Assembly: GCA_030710605.1 (NCBI GenBank)
Contig: CP092865.1
Span: 140,019,505 to 140,083,504, forward strand
Length of the DNA stretch: 64,000 nucleotides
Direction: 5' to 3'
Source: Cordylochernes scorpioides
Taxonomy: Eukaryota; Arthropoda; Arachnida; Pseudoscorpiones; Chernetidae
Shown here one piece after another: positions 51,740 to 62,450 of this stretch (the stretch's first letter is position 1; the number at the start of each line of letters is the position of its first letter). A program made the translations under genes and the position numbers. The notes beneath the pieces were generated by a model, which searched no databases, was not told the DNA's origin, and saw only the letters and a list, made by a program, of their open reading frames with translations.

Positions 51740-52090
51740 GTATTCTTTACTATTCACGGCTTTCAGGAGAAAGACTCCGCTTTTGCCGGTCCCAAGCCCG
51801 GATGAAAAAGGAGGAGGGGGAGCAGAAACAAGCTCACTAGAAAACCTAGGTTCAGCTGGCCCGGCTGATAGTACCCTGTAAGGGCTCCTAATCCAGGTAT
51901 ACAGGATGAGCAGCATATGTACTCCATGTTAGGAGCGGCTGTACATGGCGTCTGTTCCTCATGTCAGAGGCGGCCATTTCTTTTGGAGCTAAGTCGGCCT
52001 GCCACTGAGTAGTGCTCCCAGTCTTAATGACAAAGGCAGACGCATTCTACTTCACCCAGTGTGGAGATAAGAAAGAAGAAGAAGAAGAAG
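51740..52090. repeat. Dispersed ~390-bp repeat, inverse of 7610-8100
   Basis: ttgccggtcccaagcccgga, ctggcccggctgatagtacc and ccatttcttttggagctaag match 7610-8100 in reverse. Confidence 0.75.
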
Positions 52091-52440
52091 AGAGGAGAAA
52101 GACAAAATTGGCAGCTTCAATCAACGTGACAGGTAAAATATTTACAAGCTTTTCTCTGACTCATTGGCCGAAGAGATCGCTTTGTCTTCTTGTATTACCA
52201 GTTATACAGTTCTGTAGAGAAGTCGACAATTTCGTTAAACAATGAAAAGATTACTAGAAGACACTCAATGGTTGCTGTGTGCCGCTTCATCCCTGAGTCT
52301 ATATAGCTGATTACTTATTTACATATTGATTCTTTCCGCCATTGTTTACCTTTTTCCTTTCTTGGACACTTTCCTCCTCTCTTGGAAATGAGTCTTTGTA
52401 CGACGAAATAGCTTAATAAAAGACTTGTTTCTATAGTACA

Positions 52441-52772
52441 GACACTCATGGACAAAACTTAAGGAGGTTATACCTTTTAGCATGTATATTGGGATTCAGA
52501 CAACAACTCTGAAAGATATTACAGTGGCTTTTATTGAAGACACCCGAGATAACCAATATACACTCATGGACAAAACTTAAGGAAGTTGTACCTTTTAGCA
52601 TGAATATTGAGATTCAGACAATAACTCTGAAAGATATTACAGTGACCTTTATTGAAGATACACGAGATAATCAATTGCGAACAAAATTGCTTCTGTCTCC
52701 TTAAAAAAAAAACGGACATCCCAGAAGGCATCAAAGACACTCCACTTCATTAAGTTCTGTCCATGAGTGTAT
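52441..52772 (+). mobile_element. M1 MITE with two ~120-bp units, both ends present
   Basis: Starts cactcatggacaaaacttaa and ends cattaagttctgtccatgag-tgta. Confidence 0.9.
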
Positions 52773-52847
52773 ATTCGTCGCTTCCCGAGAGTTCTTAGCT
52801 CTCTCTAGGCATTTTACACTTCAGACAATCCCTGTGGAATTGGTAGA

Positions 52848-52985
52848 TCATATTTCTTGAAAAAAGATACTTCGGCCAGTATAATTCTTTTTATTACCTC
52901 GACGTTTCGACAAAAAGCTTTTGTCGAAACGTCGAGGTAATAAAAAGATTTATACTGGCCGAAGTATCTTTTTTCAAGAAATATG
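52848..52985. repeat. Near-perfect foldback
   Basis: Arms with catatttcttgaaaaaagat, acttcggccagtataa and acctcgacgtttcgacaaaa, meeting at aaaagctttt with almost no spacer. The text acgtttcgacaaaaagctt is of the style found at Penelope-like termini. A relative is at 55360-55480. Confidence 0.95.
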
Positions 52986-53374
52986 AATGCCGGCCAGGCA
53001 GCCTCTATCTTCACGATGGTAGATCATAGTTACTTTGAAGTGTGAAGCAGAGAAGTTTGAAACCTCTCAACACAATAAGAGCCTACTATCGCGAAAACGG
53101 TGTGGTAAGTGGCCACCTAGCATTCATCTAGAAGCTGAAGGTTTTATAGGCTAAATTGAATATATCTGGGTATCTAGGTGGAAGAAGATGGTTCAGCTAC
53201 CACAGCTTAAGTTAGAAACAAGGCAGAATACAGGTTTTTCTTATATGTATATAATAAATGTACAAGAATTGAGATTCCTACATGCTCTAGAAGTATACTA
53301 AAAATCGATTACAAGATTTGTGGACAGAAAGAAAGACAGACATGAAGGCAAGTTAAATAAAAGCTTTAAAAAAA
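52986..53374. other. Unannotated sequence
   Basis: Apart from gccggccaggcagcctctat (also at 55454), no repeat or gene is seen. Confidence 0.4.
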
Positions 53375-53800
53375 AAGACATCTCCTGATCTTAAAAGCAA
53401 ACATTTCTGATGGTTTGAGCCATCTTTATAAATAAATAAAACCTTTTTTTTTTATTCCATAATATTGGTCAAATAAGCCTTTCTTTTGGTGAATATAGAA
53501 AAGCCATCCATGTATGCGTTTCAGGCTGTTGGCCCTCGTCAGTGTATCACAGACTGGACCTCAACGACCAAAAAGGTTGGTTCTACAGACTTCCTGATAT
53601 TTCAAAGAATAGGTATTTTCTTGGCTTATTGATAAAAAGATGTATTTGTGGTCACTAGTTTATTCTGAATTTATTTCGCAAACTATCAGTAAATTTCAGT
53701 TTAATGACCAGGAAATGCCTCTATTTCTAAATGTTACCATCTGATACCGTACAATTCCACTTTCGTACAATTTTTCGTATAATTTCTCTTATTGTTAGAT
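53375..53800 (-). mobile_element. Fam-A repeat with hammerhead, diverged
   Basis: gacatctcctgatcttaaaa, ctgatggtttgagccatctt, then the ribozyme in reverse (53505-53550), gacctcaacgaccaaaaagg and, at the far side, the inverted end (tttaatgaccaggaaatgcc, cgtacaattccactttcgta). Confidence 0.8.
53505..53550 (-). ncRNA. Type I hammerhead relic (Fam-A)
   Basis: Minus strand: CTGACGA core intact, stem II gggc-caaca-gcct (one G-U), GAAA, stem III ac-gc-at (one mismatch), A. Stem I is poorly paired. Confidence 0.6.
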
Positions 53801-53949
53801 TTGAAACTTGGATTATGGTGCTGATATTCTCTTTTTCTGACTTGGCTTAAACAGGAGTTCTGATAAAACGGTACTAGTACACAATCTAGTAGTGGATATA
53901 ATATTGTGAAATAGACGACAAGCTATTCGAGAGACCAAGATTCTATAGT

Positions 53950-54142
53950 AAAGTTGGGGGAAGATGGGTGGACTCCAGCTGCGAGGAATGGCCCATGTGT
54001 GATAGAAGACAGGCGCCAAAAACGGCATTCCAGTGTGGGAGAGAAAAGACAGTCTGGTGACATCGACATCTGCGGTAGAAGACGCGGCGAATTGCCTCCG
54101 GGCATGTGGATGATCCTGCAAGACGGTGCCAGGAGAGCCTGA
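53950..54142 (+). CDS. Unrecognised ORF sharing a motif with 41583-41912
   Basis: A 62-codon frame with KRQSGDIDICGRR, matching ERQSGDIEICGKE at about 41790. GC-rich like its partner. Probably a remnant of a repeated coding element; no domain is recognised. Confidence 0.25.
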
Positions 54143-54349
54143 CATCGGAGCGGCCTACAAGCCGGTGTAGTCCAGGCTGGACATGTACAGTGTGGAGTGG
54201 AACGTCTCACAAGAGTGACATCCACGACACCAAGGATCTTTCTAACGGAGAAGTTAAAGACAAGTCCCACTTATTGTACTCCTTCTGTTCAGTTCGACAT
54301 ATTGTTGCATCATGGCTAATGTACCTATTTTATTTTAATTTGTAATATT

Positions 54350-55000
54350 ATTTTTCATATATTTTAAATTTATATTTTATATTTATTTATTTTATTAAAC
54401 AGAATATATATATATTAAAACAGATTTATGTATTATAAAATCCCCATTTGTATTTTGGTACACCGTGTGACTTCACTGCTCTCTTTGATGTGAGAAATAA
54501 ATAAATAATTCTGGAGGCTACTTAAAGTTATCTCATTATTCCCTTATATAAATTTGTAGGATGGTTGAAACATGCTCTGGTAAGATACAAGACCCGGAAA
54601 GGGAGAGAATCAAGTTTGAAGAGTCTGCCAAGCCGCAACCTGGTGCAACAATATAATAAAACACTAACTTTTGCTGCATCCCTTACAAACTCATGTATGT
54701 ATCCCATGCCATCCTGATCAGAAAAAGAACACGAACTGGGTACGACGCAACCATATGTTACAGCTAAACTTGGTAAAACACTCACTCACGGCTACAACAC
54801 GCTTATCTACGCTGACTAACGTCCGGGTAGGACGTCGTGGTCTTCCGGCGATATGTCAAAGATACCCTAGCTACATACCAATTACACTATGTAACACATT
54901 TCTAATTTGTTCTATTCTCTTAGCCGTTTAATGTATTTATCTACTTCCCCATATCGATAAATTACAGAAAATACTAATAATGCTTCTTTAATGTGAAAAA
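54350..55000. other. Unannotated sequence
   Basis: AT-rich; small ORFs only. Confidence 0.4.
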
Positions 55001-55002
55001 AA

Positions 55003-55338
55003 TAGTATAAATTTGATATTGTACTGGGATAAGGTGCATAAATTATTAAAAAAAGGCATCTCCTTATCGTGCAACTGAAAGTTGCTGATGGCTTGCACCA
55101 TCTATCGGAAGAAAAAAACAAACGCCCAACGTGGGGCTCGAACCCACGACCCTGAGATTAAGAGTCTGATGCTCTACCGACTGAGCTAGCTTTAGCTTAG
55201 CTTTTCTTGATTAATCAAGAATGGGTAATTGGCCAATTCTGGAATAATTAGAAATCAACGAGAATAATTGATATTTATTCCGATAGATGGCGCAAGTCAT
55301 CAGCAACTTTCAGTTGCACGATAAGGAGATGCCTTTTT
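55003..55338. mobile_element. Fam-A foldback copy with an inserted tRNA-Lys fragment
   Basis: gatattgtactgggataagg and ggcatctccttatcgtgcaa at the left; cagcaactttcagttgcacg and ataaggagatgcc inverted at the right. The tRNA piece and ttgattaatcaag lie between. Confidence 0.85.
55123..55193 (-). tRNA. tRNA-Lys (CTT), 5' acceptor strand lost, likely pseudogene
   Basis: Minus strand: D arm tagctcagtcggtagagca, anticodon loop ctcttaa (anticodon CTT, plus-strand 55160-55162), T arm cgtgggttcgagccccacg and 3' acceptor strand gttgggc plus G. A normal 5' strand would be gcccaac; instead ctaaagc is found, joined to Fam-A-like agctaagcta text. The anticodon stem has one mismatch. It retains A and B boxes and might still be transcribed. 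Confidence 0.85.
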
Positions 55339-55354
55339 TCATAATGCTTATTCA

Positions 55355-55480
55355 AATTAAAGATACTTTATCCAGTAAATCTTTTTAAAAAAATATTTAT
55401 TATAAAAATATTTACTGGCCGAAGTATCTTTAATTTGAAGAACCATGAATTCCGGCCAGGCAGCCTCTATCTTTACGACT
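55355..55480. repeat. Imperfect foldback related to 52848-52985
   Basis: attaaagatactttatccag / ctggccgaagtatctttaat, followed by ccggccaggcagcctctatc. Confidence 0.75.
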
Positions 55481-55619
55481 AATAATGCTGTTAACAATTT
55501 GATTTTGTTGCTAGGAAGTTGTAATGTGGAATTTGCATATTTTAATATTAACATATATGTGATTCTGTTATATATTTACATACTGTAATACATTTATACA
55601 ATGTGTGGGTAAATAGAAT

Positions 55620-55985
55620 GTCGCCAAGAATCTGCAAACATCCAGCAGACTCAAACTTTGATACGTGTTTGTCGAGAATGGTATTGAAAGAAGACCCAAC
55701 TTACCCCCACTGCCAAGATGAAGACCAAACCGTGGACCAATATCTTTTCACCTGTCCAATCTTCCAAAACTAAAGATTCCTGACGGCCACCCTCCTAGGG
55801 ATCACCAACCTAAGTCCAGCAATCTAGAAAATCTCCCAAGAAATAAATCTGCTTGACGCCACCTCAGTAATTGGACTTCCACTGACATTGTGAATAAATC
55901 CAAGAAGGTGTCAGCCCGGGGTGACTTCTGTACGTGGCTCCAGGAACCTGCTGGGTTATCTAAATAAATCATAATAATAATTGTA
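55620..55985 (+). mobile_element. LINE 3' end with ORF2 C-terminal remnant
   Basis: Around 55693-55770 one frame reads EDPTYPHCQDEDQTVDQYLF and TCPIFQN, the Cys...CP knuckle of LINE ORF2 ends. It is followed by a stop and a 3' region shared with 37740-37970, ending in gggttatctaaataaatca. Confidence 0.7.
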
Positions 55986-56240
55986 AAACGACATTTGAAA
56001 ATTATCCCGCATGTGTTTATTTTAAACGAAAAATCGAAATTTATTTTAAGCAGAAATAACGATTATTTCTAACTTTAGGGATGAAGTTATAAATAATCGT
56101 TATTTCTCCTTAAAACATACTTCATCCCTAAGGTTAGAAATAGTCGTTATTTCTCCTTAAAATAAATTTCGAGTTTTCGTTCAAAAGAAACACATGCGGG
56201 ATAATTTTCAAATGTCGTTTTACAATCATAAGCCGCATTA
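55985..56240. mobile_element. SINE-2 bodies, head-to-head dimer without tRNA heads
   Basis: gtaaaacgacatttgaaaat, cgcatgtgtttattttaaac, ttctaactttagggatgaag, then the inverse with ctaaggttagaaatagtcgt and cacatgcgggataattttca. Confidence 0.85.
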
Positions 56241-56790
56241 TATTGTATTAAAAATAATAATAATTGTCGAGAAAGGGTATAACGAGATAATAGAAAAAAA
56301 TCTATTCTGTTCAAACATCATTATTCATTATCTCATCTACATATCATTGCTAACTATCACTATAATTATAATTATCGTAGTTTTGAAGCAATAATAATCA
56401 TTATATATCTCTTTGATATCTTTCTGTTGTCTTTTTATAAAAAAAATATTGTTACCCATTTATGTATACTCTTGGAGGTCCTTTTTAAAATATTATTTAC
56501 ATTTCAGAAGACTTTATGTTTCAAGTATACATGAATGGGTAACAATATTTTTATAAAAAGACAACAGAAAGATATCAAAGAGATATATAATGATTATTAT
56601 TGCTTCAAAACTAAGATAATTATAATTATAGTGATAGTTAGCAATGATAAGTAGATGAGATAATGAATAATGATGTTTGAACAGAATAGATTTTTTTTCT
56701 ATTATCTCTTTATACCCTTTCTCGACAATTATTATTATTATTTGTAATATAATATAATGCGGCTTATGATTGTAGAACGACATTGCAGAA
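56206..56790. repeat. Long foldback, ~275-bp arms, ~40-bp spacer
   Basis: gtcgttttacaatcataagc ... tttttataaaaaaaatattg at the left; caatatttttataaaaagac ... gcttatgattgtagaacgac at the right. It overlaps the SINE-2 end. Confidence 0.95.
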
Positions 56791-56919
56791 AGGTTTATAA
56801 AACCCGAAAGTTGAGAGAATATATGAATAAAGCTAGAGAGAAACCTATACCCGGAGGTCGTTTTTTTATTATTTATGTATATGGGAATAAAATAATATAT
56901 CATTAATATATATATGTCG

Positions 56920-57060
56920 TAGCTGTCGTGGTCGAATGGAAGGGTACAACCGTTGTGCATGTATGCTTCGAAAAAAAATTTGTTCCACACTCGTGAGCGC
57001 GCGCACGCGACGGCGTGCCGTAGCATTCACCCGCGCGCGCTGGCTCCCACGTTTATTTTG
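56920..57060 (+). mobile_element. tRNA-Ser-like SINE head followed by alternating CG tract
   Basis: gtagctgtcgtggtcgaatg with gaagggtac resembles a tRNA-Ser 5' half and A box. The B box is poor. Then cgtgagcgcgcgcacgcgac, a purine-pyrimidine alternating, GC-rich run in an AT-rich region. Confidence 0.4.
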
Positions 57061-57182
57061 TACAGTGTATTTATAGATGGATGAATTTGTATTTGCGTTT
57101 TTACATACTAATTATGGCGAAAATAAATTATATCTATTGGGCATCAGGCAAATTATGACATATATACATGTTGTAATATTAC

Positions 57183-57232
57183 AGGCGTGAATGGGATTGC
57201 ACAAAAGGACGAGAAATGTTGAATGTCACCAC
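57183..57232 (+). repeat. Fragment of the Gypsy LTR seen at 921
   Basis: ggcgtgaatgggattgcaca and aaaggacgagaaatgttg correspond to 1083-1125. Confidence 0.6.
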
Positions 57233-57524
57233 ATATATATATATATACATATATATAAATTTTAGAACTTTTTCCTGAACATAAAAGAACCTTTTGTTGA
57301 AGGTATAGTGGCCGTTCTCTAAATGGTCAATTCTACCAGGAAATGACACTCACGTGCCAAGGACACAACAGGTGTTACTAAGTGTTATTTACCTACACGT
57401 ACGGTTGGTAGATATTTGAACTACAGTAGATGTCTTCCCTTAGTAGGTGTTGGTGAACCCAACCGCTGTGAAGGTTTTAACCTTCATTTCTTTATATTGA
57501 CAATATTCAACGCTACAATTTAAG

Positions 57525-57790
57525 AAAAAAGAAAAGGGAATTTTCTCATCGTGCCACTGAAAGTTGATGGTGGCTTGCGCCATCTATCGGAATAAATATC
57601 AACTGTTCGTTGATTTTCAATTATTCCAGAATTGGCCAAATACCCATTCTTGATTAATCAGGAAAAGCTAACCACGGACGTGTTTCGGGCTGTTGGCTTT
57701 CGTCAGTGTAGTGTAAGCTGTACCTCAACGACCAAAAAACTGTTCATTCAATCATCCTGAATAATCATGAAACGGGTAGTTAAGGCCAGA
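57525..57790 (-). mobile_element. Fam-A repeat with hammerhead
   Basis: gggaattttctcatcgtgcc, ggcttgcgccatctatcgg, ccagaattggccaaataccc, the ribozyme in reverse (57668-57715), and tgtacctcaacgaccaaaaa. Confidence 0.85.
57668..57715 (-). ncRNA. Type I hammerhead relic (Fam-A) with intact core
   Basis: Minus strand: CTGACGA, stem II aagc-caaca-gccc (two A-C mismatches), GAAA, stem III ac-ac-gt, then C, giving a GTC cleavage triplet, then cgtgg for stem I (partner ctaca, one mismatch and one G-U). Confidence 0.65.
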
Positions 57791-58779
57791 AAGAAGAAAG
57801 CTGTTTTTCCTGATTTAAAAAAGATGGAAACTGTGATCGAGAAGAACAGGATATGGTACCGAAATAGCTTATTCTAAAAATGGACCGTGTCTATCAAAAC
57901 ACTCTTTACTTTCTGTTTATATTTCAACTTTCCAAAGGCCGACTTGTCTCATCTCAGGATTTTCTTGATGGGAAATTGGAAGGTGAATATTACCATCTTC
58001 TTCGTTGACACTCTTTTTAACCTGTTTGGCTTTAATTGAGTGAATGATAAGAAGCGATAAGACGGCGAACCTTCAAACACGTCATGAAATTATTAGCAAA
58101 TTGGAGATATATTTGAAAAGAACGGCAATAACACCCAACCTATTATTAAAAAAAAAGTATACGATTTGAGGCATCTTATGCTTTTTTTTGTAATTTGTTG
58201 AGATTCACAATACTGTGATAATGAACATCCAACCTGCCTAATAATATTTTCTAGAAAACAAACAGATAAGAGACCGTTGGAATTCCTGGAAGACTAAGAA
58301 GAATAATGCTCTTCTGTATACTGTATAGATTTCAAAAATGAAATCTGCAGCAGTAGGGTTATGAATTTTTTCCCCCAATATACGAATACGAGTCGTACTA
58401 TACAGTGATGGTTCGATATTCAGATTCTATATAGTGACAGTTTGAAATTGAGTTTCCGAGTTTCACAGCGAAAATGAGAAGTTCGGTTTCTATGTACAGG
58501 ACTATATCTGTGAGTTTACAAAGGTGACCATTTTATTTAGCTTAACAACATTAGATGACTGGATTATAACTCCCATTATAAAGTTTACTTAGAGACGAGA
58601 TCTTTTGCAAATCCTGGAAAATAAGAGAATTTGAGATTTTGCGTAGAATCCCTTAACTTTTGCATTTCTATTCATCGAATACCAACTACCATATCTGACC
58701 AATCTTGTTTCTTGTTTTCGATTAGACTTGAAGATCAGGAGAACTTTTCTTTCTCATCGTTGGAATATAATATTGTATA
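57791..58779. other. Unannotated sequence
   Basis: About 1 kb with no supported gene, RNA or in-window repeat. Confidence 0.4.
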
Positions 58780-59068
58780 TGTGAAAAAATAGTACCAATG
58801 TAATATTGTACTGGGATAAGGTGTATAAATGAAGAAAAAGGTATCTCCTTATCGTGCAACTGAAAGTTGCTGATGGCTTGCGCCATCTATCGCCGAAACG
58901 CGTTCGTGGTTAGCTTTTCTTGATTAATCAAGAATGAGTATTTGTCCAATTCTGGGATAATTAAAAATCAACGAGAATAGTTGATATTTATTCCGATAGA
59001 TGGCGCAAGCCATCAGCAACTTTTAGTTGCACGATAAGGAGATGCCTTTTTCTTTTAATATTGTATAT
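58780..59068. mobile_element. Fam-A foldback copy, ribozyme truncated
   Basis: The left half ends in ccatctatcg joined to ccgaaacgcgttcgtggtta (GAAA, stem III and stem I 3' strand only). The right half is inverted, to cgataaggagatgcc. Confidence 0.85.
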
Positions 59069-59084
59069 ATATTTTACTATAGAA

Positions 59085-59245
59085 CGAAAATTGCAATTAT
59101 ACCGCGAATGTTTATTTTGAACGAAAAATCGGAATTTATTTTAAGGAGAAATAACTATTATTTCTAACCTTAGAGATGAAGTATGATAGGATGAATTGTG
59201 AAGAGTAATGATAAACGGAAAAATTAAAAGTGTCCAGGGATGGCC
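59085..59245 (-). mobile_element. SINE-2 body
   Basis: gaacgaaaattgcaattata, ccgcgaatgtttattttgaa, ttctaaccttagagatgaag and gtgtccaggg at the head side. Confidence 0.75.
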
Positions 59246-60064
59246 ATCCTGCATCGCATTCTATGAGAGGAGGTTATGGAATCAGCCGCATTGCCCCCCC
59301 CCCCAAAAAAAAAAAAAGAAGGCGATCAAACTAGTTATTAAAAAGAGAACAAAATCGTGAGGCGAAAAGGTTCTTTTAAGGCTTTTTTTTTTAAATTTAG
59401 TTGAGCATTCGAGAATTTCTGTCCTTCTTATTTTTACTCCTGTAGAAGATCAGAAATACACGAAAGCTCGGCTCAATTAAAATAAAATCCTTAAAAGAAA
59501 CTCTTCACCTAACAATTTTGTAATCTTGATAATTTACTATTTCAGGCGATTATCCAACTTATAAACTAGTTTATCCGATTTTAAACCAGAAAACATTGTC
59601 ATCATGAAAGTTGGTCATACTCATATGCAATAAAAAATGCCTCATCCATTCAAAAAAAACCCACCTAAATATCTCTATGCAGAAAGAAGTGATAAAATAC
59701 ATTTTTTGTGCATGTTTTTTTTTAAGTGTAATTTTGTATAATATATGTGCATATAATATGCTATATGGGTGATTGGGTCGATAGCGAGCCATTCTATTCA
59801 GAATTCACCCAGAGAAAACAGCCATTATTGTCACATAGCTCGACACGGTGACACAAAAGTTCCTCAGTAAAACCAGAAGTCAAAAGTTTGGACTTTTTTC
59901 TCCGTTATTACTGTGATTAACGCAACCAAAGTTTAAACTTAATCTACATGTCTCTAACTAGCATATAAATTGGGGGAAATATTTAAATTTCTAATGCTTT
60001 AATTATAAATTTAAAAAAGTACGTTTGAACAAGGGATTGGGGAATTAAAAAAAAAAAATAAATA
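59246..60064. other. Unannotated; C11/A13 run near 59296
   Basis: A poly-C tract directly followed by poly-A, otherwise nothing recognised. Confidence 0.4.
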
Positions 60065-60350
60065 GAGTGAGAAAGAGCATTTTCTGATCGTGCAATTAAA
60101 AGTTGCTGATGGTTTGCACCATCTATCGGAATAAATATCAACTAATCGTTGATTTTCTAAATTATTCCAGAATTGGCCAAATACCGTTTCTTGATTAAAT
60201 CAAGTAAAGCTAACCACGTACGCGTTTCGGGCTGTTGGGCCTTATTAGCGTGGTGCAAACTGTACCTCAACGACCAAAAAAGGTGGTCTTTGGGGCATCT
60301 TGAAAAACCGTGAAACAGATATTTAGGCTGGAAGGGCGTGTGAACATATT
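60065..60350 (-). mobile_element. Fam-A repeat with hammerhead
   Basis: gcattttctgatcgtgcaat, ggtttgcaccatctatcgg, the ribozyme in reverse (60212-60255), gtacctcaacgaccaaaaaa, ggctggaagggcgtgtgaac. Confidence 0.85.
60212..60255 (-). ncRNA. Type I hammerhead relic (Fam-A)
   Basis: Minus strand: stem I ccacg/cgtgg perfect, core CTAATAA (two changes from CTGANGA), stem II with gcccaacagccc-type pairing, GAAA, stem III ac-gc-gt, A. Inactive by the core changes. Confidence 0.65.
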
Positions 60351-60403
60351 GTGTTAGAGTTAAATAGGGGAATTTCGAAGATGATTTAGAGTATAATCCT
60401 AAA

Positions 60404-60667
60404 ATGTCAGGAAAGAATGTTCAGGCTGCAACAAGCTATAATCCGACCCTAGTTAAAATTCCAAGTCCACACGTGGTGCAAGCGATAAACTTCCTGCAAT
60501 CATTGCCCGCTTTCAGGGATCAAGGGAAGGTGCTACAAAGCAGGAGTTCCATTGAGTTGAAAGTAGCAAAAAAAAAGCAGAAGAACGCGGAGGTAAAAAT
60601 GGCGGCACAACGGAACGTACCTATTCCAGCGAGGGTGTCACGTGGTTGGCACGCCTTAGCAACGTGA
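60404..60667 (+). CDS. 87-codon ORF outside repeats, possible first exon
   Basis: An ATG in the context cctaaaatgt starts a frame with ordinary composition (SYNPTLVKIPSPHVVQAINF, LQSLPAFRDQGKVLQSRSS), turning Lys-rich. At about 60590 gcggaggtaaaaatg offers a splice-donor-like site. The flanking sequence is richer in GC and CpG than the rest, and the segment matches no repeat in the window. It lies just before the N gap. This is the best, though weak, candidate for host coding sequence. Confidence 0.3.
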   Translation: MSGKNVQAATSYNPTLVKIPSPHVVQAINFLQSLPAFRDQGKVLQSRSSIELKVAKKKQKNAEVKMAAQRNVPIPARVSRGWHALAT

Positions 60668-60849
60668 CGTCACTGTCGGCAGGCGACTTCCGCCAGTGTG
60701 CCCGAGTCACTTATACGGAACGGTACAATACTCACGTTGATGGATGAAAGAGATTGATCAGAAATAGAAGAAATCTCTCACAGATGTCGTAGAATGGTGA
60801 AACCAAAGTATCGTTATGCTGCTTGCAAATAACTAACACACTTTGTAAG

Positions 60850-60949
60850 NNNNNNNNNNNNNNNNNNNNNNNNNNNNNNNNNNNNNNNNNNNNNNNNNNN
60901 NNNNNNNNNNNNNNNNNNNNNNNNNNNNNNNNNNNNNNNNNNNNNNNNN
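60850..60949. other. Assembly gap (100 N)
   Basis: Exactly 100 N, the size commonly used for a gap of unknown length. The right arm of the inverted duplication begins at its right edge. Confidence 1.
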
Positions 60950-60996
60950 GATTCAAAATGCGCCTCATTCATTAGAAGCTATATATAGAATATCAC

Positions 60997-61179
60997 ATGA
61001 GAGATCACAGCCTTAAAGCATTGCAAAACCTGGTCTCTTCGGGAAGTGATCGCTTATTAGAGATTTTCTTGATATCATCACAGCCTTTAACACACACCCT
61101 TCAATTCGCCGTGAAAGTGGTCTTGTACTTCGGAATCCAGAAAGAATTACAAAATTCCAAAAGATTATCTGGTACTTGA
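60997..61179 (+). CDS. 60-codon ORF, right-arm partner of 48655-48837
   Basis: Same frame and length as the left-arm copy, with two conservative residue changes. Unrecognised. Confidence 0.2.
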   Translation: MRDHSLKALQNLVSSGSDRLLEIFLISSQPLTHTLQFAVKVVLYFGIQKELQNSKRLSGT

Positions 61180-61185
61180 TTTACA

Positions 61186-61378
61186 CTCATGAACAAAACT
61201 TAAGGAAGTTATACATTTTAGCATGTATATCAGGATAACTCTGGTAGATATTTGATACACAGTGACCTTTATTAAAGACACGAGATAACCAAGTGCGAAA
61301 AAAATTGTTTGTGTGTCTCTTTAAAAAAAGACCAGAGATATCAAAGACATTCCACATAATTTTTGTCCATGAGTGTAT
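61186..61378. mobile_element. M1 MITE, simple copy
   Basis: cactcatgaacaaaacttaa to aatttttgtccatgagtgta; partner of 48455-48652. Confidence 0.9.
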
Positions 61379-61509
61379 GTATGTATCAAGTTATATCCAA
61401 AGGTATCTAAACGCTTGGAATCAGCTAAGAAATCTCGGAGAAATTATTTCCAGAGACAAGAAAACTCTAATCGTCTGAATAGATAAATCTACTCTAAAGC
61501 ATAGACAAA

Positions 61510-61692
61510 AACAAGGTTGTCCAAAAGTTCGTAAACACTTGCAAAAAATTGAAATACCAATATTATTCGCCGTTATGTATAATATCTTTGTATTATGTAT
61601 AAAGTAATTGTATTATGTATTATTATGTATTTGCCGTAATAATATTATTCGCCAAGTAATAAGAAAAACAATGTTTTAAGAAAACACGAACT
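61510..61692. mobile_element. M2 mariner MITE, without Fam-B insertion
   Basis: acaaggttgtccaaaagttc at the left; aagaaaacacgaactacctt as degenerate right end. It serves as an empty-site reference for 27986-28366. Confidence 0.8.
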
Positions 61693-61712
61693 ACCTTATA
61701 ATATCTTAATAG

Positions 61713-61918
61713 GTAATGTGCAGTCTCTCATCAGAGGTCATAGCCTAAAACATGGTTAATATAGGTCTCTCCTGGAGGTAGTCTCTTATCAGAGGCACTG
61801 TCAAGCCATGAGGAGTCTTTCAAACCAAACAGGGTTTCTGATAAGAGACCAACTCCAGAAGAGACCGAATTTAGTCATGTCTTAGGCTATGATCTCTCCT
61901 GGTGAGACCCTACTGTAT
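61713..61918. mobile_element. MITE with CAGT...ACTG ends, palindromic interior
   Basis: cagtctctcatcagaggtca and tagcctaaaacatgg at the left; catgtcttaggctatgatct and ggtgagaccctactg at the right. Related to 19545-19744. Confidence 0.75.
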
Positions 61919-61924
61919 TTATCA

Positions 61925-62450
61925 CCATGCCCTACGTGGTGGTGGTGTCTTGTCCATGGAGCAGATCAGATAGGTCCATGCACCCTGATCACAATACCGG
62001 CCAACTGAGGTGGTGGTGTCTCGTCCATGGAGCAGATCAGATCGGTTCATGCACCCTGATCACAATACCAGCCAACCGAGGTGCCTTGTTCGTATGGATG
62101 TCCTCTTCTGGGTTGATGTCTGCCATATAACGGGCTGCAAGGATGGCCGGGTAACTTTTGCTCCATGGAAAATGGGGTGCCATTGCACCGTTAGTCAGCC
62201 ACATTTCAGAGTTCCCTGTTCACGGTTACCGTAGCGGCTCGGGGCTCACGACACTGTACTTCGCCCTACAGGGCAGTCCCTTACTTGTGCTGCTTCTACC
62301 GCCCGCCACGTAGAGGATGACTTCTGGGTAGGATACCTCACGTGTCTGCGATATAAAAATACAGCGGGACTTCACAGTATATATACAGTATTTTGTTTCC
62401 CCACTTACAATATTTACAAAGTGGATGTATAATTTGTGCACAGTGTGTTA
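61925..62450. repeat. Dispersed repeat (copy 3), with an internal tandem pair
   Basis: ggtggtggtgtcttgtccat and ggagcagatcagat occur twice at the left. The rest is the inverse of 47600-48035. Confidence 0.8.

Noticed and set aside
55123..55193. Functional tRNA-Lys gene
   Set aside because: The 5' acceptor strand does not pair with the 3' strand, so a normal mature tRNA cannot form.
60732..60968. Minus-strand frame across the N gap
   Set aside because: It exists only because N codons are not read as stops.
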